Shown here in pieces: positions 38,392-47,147 of a DNA stretch of 64,000 bases (position 1 is its first letter; every line of letters starts with the position of its first letter). Both the position numbers and the translations under genes were made by a program. A model generated the notes under the pieces. It saw nothing but the letters and a program-made list of their open reading frames with translations. It made no database searches and was not told where the DNA came from. The stretch lies in NCBI GenBank assembly GCA_039794565.1, contig JAUQVX010000001.1, positions 186,001 through 250,000 on the forward strand, read 5' to 3'. The DNA comes from Gloeomargarita sp. SRBZ-1_bins_9. GTDB taxonomy: Bacteria; Cyanobacteriota; Cyanobacteriia; Gloeomargaritales; Gloeomargaritaceae.

Positions 38392-38546
38392 ACTTTTTAC
38401 CCTAGCACCCGCCGGCACCTGATTCTGGAAAAGCCCCCTTCCAGATAGGCCCTAAAGTGGGCAGACAAGGGGGGGCCAAAGTGAAAAAAGCCTGTGTGGA
38501 AGTCTGCCCCACCATAACGCGTGTTTGCACTCAGCCGGGGACAACA

Positions 38547-39331
38547 ATGACACAGGTGCACTATTGGCAGGCGAAAATTGGGGGGTTGCTCCACGACGGT
38601 TCGGGACGGGCAACGGAGGGGCTGTAGTCAGTTCTCCGGTTCATGCAAGAGTGGGTTTCCCCCAAGTCTAACCAGGCCATTGATACCAACAGAAATTAAG
38701 ATACATCAAATACATCGGTGATACCGACTGGATTGCCGCCGCCAGTGACCGCGCAGCCCTTGGGCATCCGCCCGTGGCCATCAATTGCAATTACGAAAAA
38801 GGAATACAGGGGTTTGCAGGAGACACGCTGTCGCGACGATGACCTGCAGCAGCGGGAAGAGAAAGTTATCCCCGAGGAGATTCGAGAGGAAGCTAAAACT
38901 AGCGATGGGGCCAAGGTGTTTTGGTGGTTTTGGCGCTGTTTTCCTAAGGCCCTGTGCCAGAAATTTGGCGATGAGAGTCTGAAACCCGTTTGCCGGATGG
39001 GTCCATCTGGAGCCATGCCAGCATCACGGCAGCGCTAGTGGGGGCCTTTGCAACCCAGCCCCATATCGCCAGTTTCACCTTTGACTCGGTCCAAGAACCG
39101 CATCAAATTTGTTGGGAATTGGCCAATACGGCCCTGACTGCCTGCTCCACCCCAGCCTGTGTGCCCAGCCTTTGATTGACCACTTCTGACTTTGTGAACT
39201 GGCTGGCGCAGCCGTCGCCGGAGCGATTGCTCACCGCCGGTTTTCCCAATGTCACACCAGCTCGCAAATTGAGGTTTGGGGTGGTCCACCGGTCAACCCA
39301 GCCCCTGACCCCCTTGTGGTCTAATTTGTAA
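38547..39331 (+). pseudogene. cmr2: decayed type III-B CRISPR cas10/cmr2 gene
   Basis: Successive fragments in all three frames match, in order, the N-terminal half of cyanobacterial Cas10/Cmr2. They are MTQVHYWQAKIGGLLHDGSG (38547, HD-like LLHD); FMQEWVSPKSNQAID; YIGDTDWIAAASDRAALGHP and VAINCNYEKGI; VIPEEIREEAKTS and KVFWWFWRCFPKALCQKFGD; MPDGSIWSHASITAALVGAF and ASFTFDSVQE; QYGPDCLLHPSLCAQPLIDH; and NWLAQPSPERLLTAGFPNV. There are at least five frame changes or stops, several internal deletions, and no palm/GGDD half. No other cas gene or repeat array is in the window. The family call is from remembered sequence, not a search. Confidence 0.75.
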
Positions 39332-39426
39332 AAAGTAAATAAAGATTTGTGTCTGCCAACGATGCGACCAGCGCCGGAAAGTCCCGTAACAGGTCTTGCA
39401 AAGCCGTCCCCACTCGCTAGGGATGT

Positions 39427-39651
39427 CTATAAATTGGAAACAGACTTGTAGGAATACATCTCCAGTTCTTCCGGGCGACAGGCCAAGCACCCCCCGCAGG
39501 TTGCCCGTTTTGCCCGTACCACCCGCCCTTTACGCACCAGCAACTCCAGCATCGGACGCACAGTTTCCGGGTCACTCCCTAACATCTGCGCTAGCGCGGC
39601 CAAGCTCAGGGGTCCCTTTTGCTGCAACAGGGCCTGTATCCGCTGCAACAT
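39427..39651 (-). CDS. feoC: FeoC-like winged-helix regulator
   Basis: A 74-residue protein. The winged helix (MLQRIQALLQQKGPLSLAAL ... MLGSDPETVRPMLELLVRKG) is followed by a Cys cluster region (ATCGGCLACRPEELEMY). FeoC binds FeoB and may hold an Fe-S cluster or sense oxygen. It is the last gene of feoA-feoB-feoC, 3 bp after feoB. The C-terminus is short and ends beside degraded DNA. Confidence 0.82.
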   Translation of the reverse strand: MLQRIQALLQQKGPLSLAALAQMLGSDPETVRPMLELLVRKGRVVRAKRATCGGCLACRPEELEMYSYKSVSNL

Positions 39652-39654
39652 CCC

Positions 39655-41961
39655 TTACCCCCCGCTGTAGCGCACCCGCAACCGTCGGCGCCGCCATCGT
39701 CCTGCCCAGGACATCCCCAGCAACACCACTACCAACACCAGCACCAGTCCCCCCAACCACAAAGTGGAAAACCGGGGGTGCTCCCGCCAGGTCATAAGCT
39801 GGTAATAGCCCGTGGCTGCCCAGTAGCCCATCCCCGTCGTCCACAGGGCAATAAACACCGTCCAGCCCAAGTTTGTCTCCCGATAGACCGCAGCCGTCGC
39901 CGACACGCAGGGGAAATAAAGCAGCACAAACAGCAGGAAAGCCACCGCCGCCGTTGGTGTACCGAACCGCAACGCCATCTGTCCAAAGGTCGTCCGGTGC
40001 ACCTGCTGAATTTCTGCCGCTGCCTCCGGGTCTGCCGTTTCCGTCAAAATTCCCCATCCCAGGGGGTCCCCCAACTGCTGCCAAACCTGCGCTAGGTTCT
40101 CTGGAATCGTCGCCACCGCCGCCTGTAACTTGGCCCCCAGGTCAAAAGGTTCTGCCGGTTCATCCATCTCCGCCTGGGCAAGTTGGCTGTACAGGTTATC
40201 CATCGTCCCCACCATGACTTCTTTGGCGAACATCCCGGTGAAAAGTCCCACCGTCGCCGGCCAGTTATCCGGTTGAATCCCCATGGGTTGGAAAACAGGC
40301 GTGATCCCGCGACCAATCGCGCTCAGCAGGGAATCCGGGCTGTCTTTTTTGCCAAAGGAGCCGTCTACTCCCACCGAATTGAGCAACCCCAAGATCACCA
40401 CCATCAGGACGATCATCCGCCCCGCCCGCCAGATAAACGCCCGCAACCGCTCCCAAGCCCGCAGCAGCACCCCCCGCAGCGACGGCACATGGTACGGGGG
40501 CAACTCCAGCACAAACGGCGTCACCGGCCCCGGCAACAGAGTTTTTTTCAGCACCAGCGCCGTGAAAATCGCCGCCCCAATCCCCAACCCATACAACACA
40601 AACACCACATTTTGGGCATTGCGGGGAAAAAAGGCGGCACAAATCAGGGCATACACCGGCAACCGCGCCCCACAGGACATGAAGTGGTTGATCAAAGCCG
40701 CTAGCAACCGGTCCTGGGCATTTTCCAGCGTCCGCGTCGCCATGATCCCGGGAATGTTGCAGCCAAACCCCACCAACATCGGCACAAACGCTTTCCCCGG
40801 TAAACCCATCCAGCGCATCAGCCGGTCCATGACAAAGGCCGCCCGCGCCAGATAGCCCGAATCCTCCAGCACAGCCAAACAGACAAACAACAACCCGATT
40901 TGGGGAATAAACGTTGCCGTGGTCTGAATTCCACCCCCGACCCCATCCGCCAACAGGCCGATCAACCACCCCGGCGCCTGCCACTGGGCCAGAACATGGG
41001 CCACCCCCTCTACCAAAATGGCCCCCACCGCCTGGTCAAAGAAATCAATCAACGCCCCCCCAACATGGATGGCAAACCAAAACATTAGGTACATCACCCC
41101 CAGAAAAATCGGGATGCCCAGCCAGCGGTTGAGTACCCAGCGGTCAACGGCATCGGACGTCGTTTGACTCACCACCCCCACCTGGGTCACCACCTGGGCC
41201 ACCAGCCGGTGAATCCACCCGTAGCGGGCATCCGCCACCACCAGGTCCAGGTCCTCCCCCAACAGCTGCTGCAGATGCTCTCGCCAGTGGTCCAGAGCAT
41301 CCAAAGCCGGCAGCGTCAATCCATCCGTCGCCCCAAACTGCAACAGATACAGGGCATACCAGGGCTGCTTCCTCGCCCCCAAGTGGGGCAATAGTTCCTC
41401 TACAGCTCGTCGCCAATCGGGGGGATAGTCCACCTGGGCCTGGGGCAGTTGGGGCTGGGCCAGCGCATCGTCAATCACCCGCTTAAGTTGGGGAATGCCC
41501 TGACCCCGATGGGCACACATGGGCACCACCGGACACCCCAGTTTCTGACTCAACTGCTGCACATCAATTTGCCACTGCCGCCGCCGAGCCACATCCATCA
41601 TGTTCAGCGCAATGACCAGCGGCACCTCCATATCCAGAAGCTGGGTTGTCAGGTACAAATTGCGCTCCAGGTTGGCGGCATCCAGGATGTTCACCACCAG
41701 GTCAGCTTCCCCAGAAAGCAGGTAGTTGCGGGCAATTTGCTCATCGAGACCAAGGGTGGTGTCTGCGACATCCAAGGAATAAATGCCCGGCAGGTCCACG
41801 ACAGTGACCAGGCGTCCCCCGGAGCGGTAGGTGCCCTCTTTGCGCTCCACCGTCACCCCCGGCCAGTTGCCTACCCGTTGTCGCGCCCCCGTCAGGGCAT
41901 TGAAGACCGTCGTTTTCCCGCAGTTGGGGTTCCCCACCAAAGCGATCGTGGCCATCGTCAC
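39655..41961 (-). CDS. feoB: ferrous iron transporter FeoB
   Basis: A 768-residue membrane GTPase for Fe(II) uptake. The N-terminal G domain has ALVGNPNCGKTTVFNALTG (G1), GNWPGVTVERKEG (switch I), VVDLPGIYSLD (G3) and IALNMMDVA (G4). A helical insert and about 8-10 membrane segments follow, including the Cys-containing VPMLVGFGCNIPGIMATRTL and HFMSCGARLPVYALI gates. It overlaps feoA by 4 bp (ATGA-type). Confidence 0.95.
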   Translation of the reverse strand: MTMATIALVGNPNCGKTTVFNALTGARQRVGNWPGVTVERKEGTYRSGGRLVTVVDLPGIYSLDVADTTLGLDEQIARNYLLSGEADLVVNILDAANLERNLYLTTQLLDMEVPLVIALNMMDVARRRQWQIDVQQLSQKLGCPVVPMCAHRGQGIPQLKRVIDDALAQPQLPQAQVDYPPDWRRAVEELLPHLGARKQPWYALYLLQFGATDGLTLPALDALDHWREHLQQLLGEDLDLVVADARYGWIHRLVAQVVTQVGVVSQTTSDAVDRWVLNRWLGIPIFLGVMYLMFWFAIHVGGALIDFFDQAVGAILVEGVAHVLAQWQAPGWLIGLLADGVGGGIQTTATFIPQIGLLFVCLAVLEDSGYLARAAFVMDRLMRWMGLPGKAFVPMLVGFGCNIPGIMATRTLENAQDRLLAALINHFMSCGARLPVYALICAAFFPRNAQNVVFVLYGLGIGAAIFTALVLKKTLLPGPVTPFVLELPPYHVPSLRGVLLRAWERLRAFIWRAGRMIVLMVVILGLLNSVGVDGSFGKKDSPDSLLSAIGRGITPVFQPMGIQPDNWPATVGLFTGMFAKEVMVGTMDNLYSQLAQAEMDEPAEPFDLGAKLQAAVATIPENLAQVWQQLGDPLGWGILTETADPEAAAEIQQVHRTTFGQMALRFGTPTAAVAFLLFVLLYFPCVSATAAVYRETNLGWTVFIALWTTGMGYWAATGYYQLMTWREHPRFSTLWLGGLVLVLVVVLLGMSWAGRWRRRRLRVRYSGG

Positions 41962-42530
41962 ACCGGCTCCACCAGGAGAGCGTCCGCTTCAGTTTTGCGC
42001 AGGCTCAGGGCAAACCCCCGCACCCAGATTTCTATCGGGTCCCCCAGGGGCGCATGGCGTTTCACCTCCAGGACCGTCCCCGGCGTCAGGCCCATCGCCA
42101 ACAACCGCCGCTTGTAATCTCCCGCCGTCGGCGCATAGCCCACGACCCGTAACCGCGTTCCCACTGCCGCATCCTGTAAGCGCATCGGTTGACCCCTACC
42201 CCTGTAAGCCACGACCGCAATTTGTTGCGCCAGTTCTGCCCCCAACCCCAGCCGTTGTCCGTCTCGTGCCACCACCACCGACCCCGACGGCAAACGACTA
42301 TGCACCTCCACCACCACTCCCGGTGCCAACCCCATCCCCAGCAACTTCCCCTGGGCCTTTTCCGGTACCCGCAGAATCTGTAAACGTTCCCCCGGCTTGG
42401 CCGCCACCAGTGTTTGCCATTGACTATCGGTTAGCTCCCCGGTCTCTGTTGAGTCGTTGTAGTAGATGAAGTTGGCTTTGCCTGCTTTAGCCGCCCCCCA
42501 GCGCCACCCTTGTCGCCAAAAAATACCCAT
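41958..42530 (-). CDS. feoA: FeoA-like protein with two SH3-type domains
   Basis: A 190-residue protein with two tandem FeoA domains. The first has ILRVPEKAQGKLLGMGLAPG then VVVEVHSRLPSG, and the second has AGDYKRRLLAMGLTPGTVLE then IEIWVRGFALSLRKTEADAL. FeoA is usually about 75-80 residues with one domain. It regulates FeoB GTPase activity at the cytoplasmic face. A Fur-box-like site is just upstream. Confidence 0.9.
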   Translation of the reverse strand: MGIFWRQGWRWGAAKAGKANFIYYNDSTETGELTDSQWQTLVAAKPGERLQILRVPEKAQGKLLGMGLAPGVVVEVHSRLPSGSVVVARDGQRLGLGAELAQQIAVVAYRGRGQPMRLQDAAVGTRLRVVGYAPTAGDYKRRLLAMGLTPGTVLEVKRHAPLGDPIEIWVRGFALSLRKTEADALLVEPV

Positions 42531-42553
42531 ACTTTAGCTGAGCAATTGCTAGA

Positions 42554-42580
42554 GAATATCAATATCATTACCTAAATGAT
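42554..42580 (-). promoter_or_regulatory. Fur-box-like operator of feoABC
   Basis: On the minus strand the site reads through TAATGATATTGATATT, close to repeats of the GATAAT hexamer that Fur binds. It lies 24-50 bp before the feoA ATG. It is AT-rich in a GC-rich genome. Iron repression of the operon is inferred from this match. Confidence 0.6.
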
Positions 42581-42671
42581 AGGGCTTAACGGGTGCTGGT
42601 GGGGATGGTTTAACGATTTCTTAACGCCGGGGTGATGGGTTAGGGTGGGGGTGTGAGCGTTTGGGGGCGTC

Positions 42672-42962
42672 ATGACTGCCGAGTTGCCGGCTCCAGATTT
42701 TCAGACCCAGGTACTCACCGAGCTGCGGAACATCAACGCCCGGTTGGAGCGGTTAGAGACCCATTTGGGCCAGTTTGAAGGGGGCGTTCCTGCCCTAGCG
42801 CAGCGGGTGGACAAATGGGAGGAGCGTTTTCTGCAATTGACGCGGGATAATTTGACGGTGAGCCGCACGGTGATTATTGCCGCTGCCACGGCTGTGGTGT
42901 TTGCTCCCCTGGTCAAGGAACTGGCCCCGGCAATTTTTGTCTTAGTAATGTTAGTAATGTAA
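42672..42962 (+). CDS. small coiled-coil membrane protein
   Basis: A 96-residue protein. Residues 8-60 are helical with heptad spacing (QVLTELRNINARLERLETHL, VDKWEERFLQLTRDNL). A C-terminal membrane segment follows (TVIIAAATAVVFAPLVKELA, IFVLVMLVM). The layout resembles phage XhlA-type or cyanobacterial hypothetical proteins. It is divergent from feoA. No firm family is recognised. Confidence 0.55.
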   Translation: MTAELPAPDFQTQVLTELRNINARLERLETHLGQFEGGVPALAQRVDKWEERFLQLTRDNLTVSRTVIIAAATAVVFAPLVKELAPAIFVLVMLVM

Positions 42963-43006
42963 ATGTAATAGTAGTTATCAAGTCACACATAGCCACTAAT
43001 TGCTAG

Positions 43007-43192
43007 GCCGCCTTCACCGGCTGGAAATATGACCCGGCATGGGTGAAATATCCGAAGAAAAAGGCACAACCAGAACTGTTCTGGCATATTGGTTACCAGC
43101 ACTGGTCTTTTTGGTTGCCCCCTTTTTTACCCCATCGAGCTAGGGCCGGTAGAGATGTTTTCAAAAACTGCCCACATCCGCAGCCACGGTAA
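43007..43192 (+). other. unrecognised open fragment in low-coding region
   Basis: The space 42963-43509 has no intact gene. This frame opens after a stop at 43004, has no start codon, and reads AFTGWKYDPAWVKYPKKKAQ then ELFWHIGYQHWSFW before ending at 43192. The aromatic-rich composition looks like a real protein fragment, but I cannot place it. The surrounding DNA is poorer in G+C than its neighbours. Confidence 0.25.
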
Positions 43193-43237
43193 CTGCCTAA
43201 TCAGTTGAAAACCAGGCTACTCTCACACTGTAGATTT

Positions 43238-43354
43238 TCATGTCCGGTGATGCTCCCTACTGAGAAGCAATGTCACCCTAGTGCCTTCGATAGCATCCAC
43301 GCCAATGGCCCAGGCCTTAGGGAGACGCAGTTGCAAGGAGGTCCCTACGGCCCC
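43238..43354 (-). pseudogene. AbrB/MazE-like antitoxin remnant
   Basis: In one minus-strand frame GAVGTSLQLRLPKAWAIGVD then AIEGTRVTLLLSREH matches the SpoVT-AbrB core (KWGNSLxxRIPKA..GL.EGTxVxL). It has no start codon: two stops lie directly upstream in frame, and the acidic C-terminal half is cut by a stop at 43238-43240. A similar GKWSYLLKIN stretch lies just upstream in the same strand. No toxin gene is seen. Confidence 0.5.
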
Positions 43355-43509
43355 CTATCTTCAGTTTATTTTGAGCAGGTATGACCATTTACCTATGCTG
43401 AACTGGCCGAATGCGCTAGACATTCACCCAGCTTTTGCAGACTGGATGTGCGCGAAACGTCGGGCGGTGAGCATGCGCCTGGGGCATCGCTTGACCCCCC
43501 TACGCCCTG

Positions 43510-43977
43510 CTAGGTAGCCAGTGCTTGCCACGCCCCCACCAGTCCTTGGGTGTTCAGCACCAGGTACATCCGTTCATCCGTGAGCCAATAGCCCTGCAGA
43601 CATTGGGCCAAGGCTGTCGTCAGACCGGTAGCGGGGGGTGATTGCACCTGCGCCACGGGACAAGTCAGCATTTGCCCGACCTGGGCCACCACCACCCCCA
43701 ACCGCTGCTCACCGGGGGTCAGGATCACGGCGTAATAGCTGCGCTGGGTGGGATACAGCTCCGGCAGGGGGGCAAACCCTAACCCATAGGCCATATCCAC
43801 CAGCCACAGGATTTCCCCGCGCCAGTTGGTCACCCCCATCACCGCCGGGGGCATCTCGGGAATCGGCACCACCTGCTCCAGGGCCAAGGGCAAGACTTCT
43901 AAACAGTCCCGTGCCGGCAGTAGCGCCCAGGTATCGGGGGCCAGTTGCACGCTCAAGCCCAACAGGGCATCGGCCAT
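43510..43977 (-). CDS. CheW-like scaffold protein
   Basis: A 155-residue protein of the CheW fold. It has VVPIPEMPPAVMGVTNWRGE then ILWLVDMAYGLGF, the usual CheW signature, with RLGVVVAQVGQM later. CheW couples receptors to CheA kinases in taxis or pilus motility. It stands alone, so its partners are elsewhere. It is divergent from mutY with a 55-bp gap. Confidence 0.82.
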   Translation of the reverse strand: MADALLGLSVQLAPDTWALLPARDCLEVLPLALEQVVPIPEMPPAVMGVTNWRGEILWLVDMAYGLGFAPLPELYPTQRSYYAVILTPGEQRLGVVVAQVGQMLTCPVAQVQSPPATGLTTALAQCLQGYWLTDERMYLVLNTQGLVGAWQALAT

Positions 43978-44032
43978 GGCAGCAAACGCAGGGAATTTCT
44001 CTACAATCCTAACGGTTGGCTTGCCCGCTGGG

Positions 44033-45118
44033 ATGGACGTTTGCTGGTACCGGCGACAACTGCTGCACTGGTATCGCCACCACGGTCGTGTTTTGCCCTG
44101 GCGTCAGAACCCCACCCCCTACGGCGTCCTGGTCTCGGAATTCATGCTGCAACAGACCCAGGTGCGCACGGTCATCCCCTACTACCGCCGCTGGCTGGCC
44201 CATCTGCCTACGCTTGCCGACTGCGCCCAGGCGTCCCCCCACCAGATTCTCAAACTCTGGGAGGGCTTGGGGTACTACCGACGGGCTACGTACCTGCACC
44301 AGACCTGTCAGATCATCCAGCGGGACTACAGGGGGGAGGTGCCATCGGATCTGGCCCTGCTGCTGCGTTTGCCAGGGATTGGCCGCACCACCGCCGGAGG
44401 CATTCTCAGCCATGCCTTTAACCGGCCCTACCCCATCGGCGACGGCAATGTACAGCGCATCTTGAGCCGGGTGTTTGCCTTGAGGACCCCCCCACGCCGC
44501 CATAGCCAAAACCTGTGGGCTTTGTCTGCGCAATTACTGGACCCGGACAACCCCCGGGATTTCAACCAGGCGCTGATGGACCTGGGGGCGACGGTCTGTT
44601 TGCCCAGAAAACCCAAGTGCCACTGCTGTCCCTGGCAAGCCCGATGCCAAGCCTTTCTCACCCAACAACAGGAGGTGCTGCCCATGCGCGAAGAAACCCA
44701 AGCCATTCCCCATCGCACCATCGGCGTGGCAGTGATTTGGAACGACCAGGGCCAAGTACTCATTGACCAGCGACCCCCCGCCGGCCTGCTGGCCAATCTG
44801 TGGGAATTTCCGGGGGGCAAGGTGGAGCCGGGAGAAACGGTGGAGGACTGCATCCGCCGGGAAATCCGGGAGGAACTGGGCCTGGAGATTGAGGTGGGGC
44901 CGCACCTGGTGACGGTGGACCACGCCTACAGCCATCTGCGGGTCACTCTAGTGGTGCATCAGTGTCGCTACCGGGGGGGCGTACCCCAACTGCGAGCCTG
45001 CCAGGCCATCGCCTGGGTCTATCCCCAGGAACTGGACCGCTACCCCTTTCCCCAGGCCAATCGCCGCATCATCCAAACGCTATTGGAAAAATGCTCAGGG
45101 CAAGTAGAATCAGAATGA
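44033..45118 (+). CDS. mutY: adenine DNA glycosylase MutY with NUDIX domain
   Basis: A 361-residue repair enzyme removing A opposite 8-oxoG. The catalytic Glu is in VSEFMLQQTQV, the HhH motif is LLRLPGIGRTTAGGI, and the Asp is in IGDGNVQRILSRV. The Fe-S motif is CLPRKPKCHCCPWQARC (C-x6-C-x2-C-x5-C). The C-terminal domain holds a full NUDIX box, GKVEPGETVEDCIRREIREE, with LGLE following. ATG 44033 is chosen because the catalytic domain begins there. Confidence 0.93.
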   Translation: MDVCWYRRQLLHWYRHHGRVLPWRQNPTPYGVLVSEFMLQQTQVRTVIPYYRRWLAHLPTLADCAQASPHQILKLWEGLGYYRRATYLHQTCQIIQRDYRGEVPSDLALLLRLPGIGRTTAGGILSHAFNRPYPIGDGNVQRILSRVFALRTPPRRHSQNLWALSAQLLDPDNPRDFNQALMDLGATVCLPRKPKCHCCPWQARCQAFLTQQQEVLPMREETQAIPHRTIGVAVIWNDQGQVLIDQRPPAGLLANLWEFPGGKVEPGETVEDCIRREIREELGLEIEVGPHLVTVDHAYSHLRVTLVVHQCRYRGGVPQLRACQAIAWVYPQELDRYPFPQANRRIIQTLLEKCSGQVESE

Positions 45119-45146
45119 ACGGCGGGGTGACAGGGGCAAACACAGG

Positions 45147-45968
45147 GTGGTGCTGATTCACGCAACGGCGGTGGTGCATCCCAAGGCGGAGTTGGACGCA
45201 ACGGTTCAAGTCGGTCCCTACGCGGTGATCGGCGAACAGGTGCGTATCGGGCCGGGAACGGTGGTGGGTGCCCATGTGGTCATTGACGGGGATACGGTCA
45301 TCGGGGCCTATAACCGCATCTTTCCGGGGGCGTCCATCGGTCTGGAACCCCAGGATTTGAAGTACACGGGTGCCCCCAGTCGCGTGCGCATCGGTGACCA
45401 CAATCTCATCCGCGAGTACGTGACCATCAACCGGGCAACAGGGGAAGGGGAAGAAACGGTTATCGGCAACCACAACCTGCTGATGGCCTATGTACACGTG
45501 GCCCACAACTGCGTTTTGGAAAACGGCATTGTCATTGCCAATGGGGTGTCCCTGGCGGGGCATGTCCACATCGAGTCCCGGGCGACGATTGGGGGGGTGT
45601 TGGGGGTACATCAATTCGTGCGCATCGGACGGCTGGCGATGGTAGGGGGGATGAGTCGGGTGGACCGGGATGTGCCGCCCTATATGTTGGTGGAGGGGCA
45701 TCCGGCGCGGGTGCGCTCGTTGAACCGGGTGGGCCTGCAACGGGCGGGATTAGCTCAGGGGGAAGAGGGCCAGGCGCTCAAACAGGCGTTTCGGGTGCTG
45801 TATCGCTCAGGACTGACCCTGAACCAAGCCCTGGAGCAATTACAGCCCCTGACGGACCAGTACGAAACCCTACGGCACCTGCACCAGTTTTTGGTGGAGT
45901 CGCAACAGCCCGGGCGACGGGGGCCAACACCTGGATTGCTGGAGGGGGATGCCCAGGATTCTGATTAG
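45147..45968 (+). CDS. lpxA: UDP-GlcNAc acyltransferase LpxA
   Basis: A 273-residue left-handed beta-helix enzyme, the first step of lipid A synthesis. Hexapeptide repeats begin at IHATAVVHPKAELD. The catalytic His is in LLMAYVHVAHNCVLENGIVI, and GGVLGVHQFVRIG then MVGGMSRVDRDVPPYMLV follow. The start is GTG at 45147. It overlaps lpxB by 20 bp. Confidence 0.93.
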   Translation: MVLIHATAVVHPKAELDATVQVGPYAVIGEQVRIGPGTVVGAHVVIDGDTVIGAYNRIFPGASIGLEPQDLKYTGAPSRVRIGDHNLIREYVTINRATGEGEETVIGNHNLLMAYVHVAHNCVLENGIVIANGVSLAGHVHIESRATIGGVLGVHQFVRIGRLAMVGGMSRVDRDVPPYMLVEGHPARVRSLNRVGLQRAGLAQGEEGQALKQAFRVLYRSGLTLNQALEQLQPLTDQYETLRHLHQFLVESQQPGRRGPTPGLLEGDAQDSD

Positions 45969-47079
45969 TACGGGGGAGGTCTCCGGCGATTTGCAGGGGG
46001 CGTTGCTGATCCAGGCCCTACGGCAACAGCGGCCTGATCTAGAAATTCTCGGCATTGGCGGTCCCCGCATGGCCCAAGCCGGCGCTCGCTTACTGGCAGA
46101 CACCACCCAGATGGGTTCGATTGGGTTGATCGAACATTTGCCCTTCGTTGTGCCGACGCTGCGTTTGCTCTCCCGGGTGCGGCGTGCGCTGGCGGTCTGT
46201 CCCCCGGATGTGGTGGTGTTGATCGACTATGTGGGGTTCAACCTGCCCTTGGCCCGCCTGTGTAAGCCTTGGGGTTGTCCGCTTATTTACTACATCGCCC
46301 CCCAGGAGTGGGTCTGGCGCACCACCCACACCAGGAATCTGGTGCGGTTAATTGACCACCTGCTGGCGGTATTTCCCCAGGAGGCCGACTACTACCAAAA
46401 GGCGGGGGTGGCGCGGGTGGAATGGGTGGGTCATCCCCTGGTGGACGCCCTAGCCCAGACAGAATCCCGTGTGACGGCCCGGCAAGCCTTGGGAATTGCC
46501 CCGGAGCAAAAGGTGGTGGTGCTGCTGCCGGCTTCTCGGCGACAGGAGTTGTGCTATCTGTGGCCAGTGCTGGCAGAAACGGCGCGGCAGTTGCAAAGGC
46601 GACAACCGGACCTGGCATTTTGGCTACCGGTGGCCCTGCCCCAATACCAGCCCTATTTGCAAGCCCAGGTGCAGCGCTACGGATTGCGGGTGCAGGTGGT
46701 GGAGGACAACCCCCGGCGGGTAATGGCGGCTGCCGATCTGGCCCTGACCAAGTCGGGTACGGTGAATTTGGAGCTGGCCCTGTTGGAGGTCCCCCAGTTG
46801 GTGGTCTATCGGGTGAGTCCGGTGACCGCCTGGTTGGCCCGGCATCTGTTGCGTTTTCGCATCAACTATATGTCTCCGGTGAACCTGGTGGCCCAGCAAC
46901 CGGTTGTGCCGGAATTTCTCCAGGAACAGGCCTGCCCGGAAAACCTGTTGCCGATGGCCCTGGACTATCTGCAAAACCCGGAGCCAGTGCGCCAGCGTTA
47001 TCAAGTCTTTCGCCAGGCCCTAGGGCCACCCGGTGCCACCCGGCGAGCGGCCCAGGTCATCCTGAGCTATTGCCGTTGA
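45949..47079 (+). CDS. lpxB: lipid-A-disaccharide synthase LpxB
   Basis: A 376-residue GT-B glycosyltransferase. The N-terminus is RILISTGEVSGDLQGALL, with IDYVGFNLPLARL and YYIAPQEWVW after it. Later come VEWVGHPLVDAL, LLPASRRQEL and ALTKSGTVNLELALLEVPQL. It joins UDP-diacylglucosamine with lipid X. It overlaps lpxA, with which it forms an operon. Confidence 0.94.
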   Translation: MPRILISTGEVSGDLQGALLIQALRQQRPDLEILGIGGPRMAQAGARLLADTTQMGSIGLIEHLPFVVPTLRLLSRVRRALAVCPPDVVVLIDYVGFNLPLARLCKPWGCPLIYYIAPQEWVWRTTHTRNLVRLIDHLLAVFPQEADYYQKAGVARVEWVGHPLVDALAQTESRVTARQALGIAPEQKVVVLLPASRRQELCYLWPVLAETARQLQRRQPDLAFWLPVALPQYQPYLQAQVQRYGLRVQVVEDNPRRVMAAADLALTKSGTVNLELALLEVPQLVVYRVSPVTAWLARHLLRFRINYMSPVNLVAQQPVVPEFLQEQACPENLLPMALDYLQNPEPVRQRYQVFRQALGPPGATRRAAQVILSYCR

Positions 47080-47147
47080 ACGCGGATCACTCGGCCGTTT
47101 GCCCCCAGGCATTACACTAAAAGTTAAACCCCGTTGCTGGCAAGGTC

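Noticed and set aside
38419-38546. Possible cmr1 end or leader upstream of the cas10 remnant
   Set aside because: No frame gave a convincing match and the stretch is too short.
39326-39418. Minus-strand fragment GTALQDLLRDFPALVASLAD then TNLYLLFTN
   Set aside because: Looks somewhat protein-like but is only about 30 codons with no start and no recognisable family; not enough to call.
38392-39426. CRISPR repeat array near the cas10 remnant
   Set aside because: I looked for regularly spaced direct repeats of 28-37 bp on both sides and saw none.
43281-43517. 78-residue plus-strand ORF in the low-coding region
   Set aside because: No ribosome site or recognisable pattern, and the reverse strand of the same bases carries the AbrB-like remnant.
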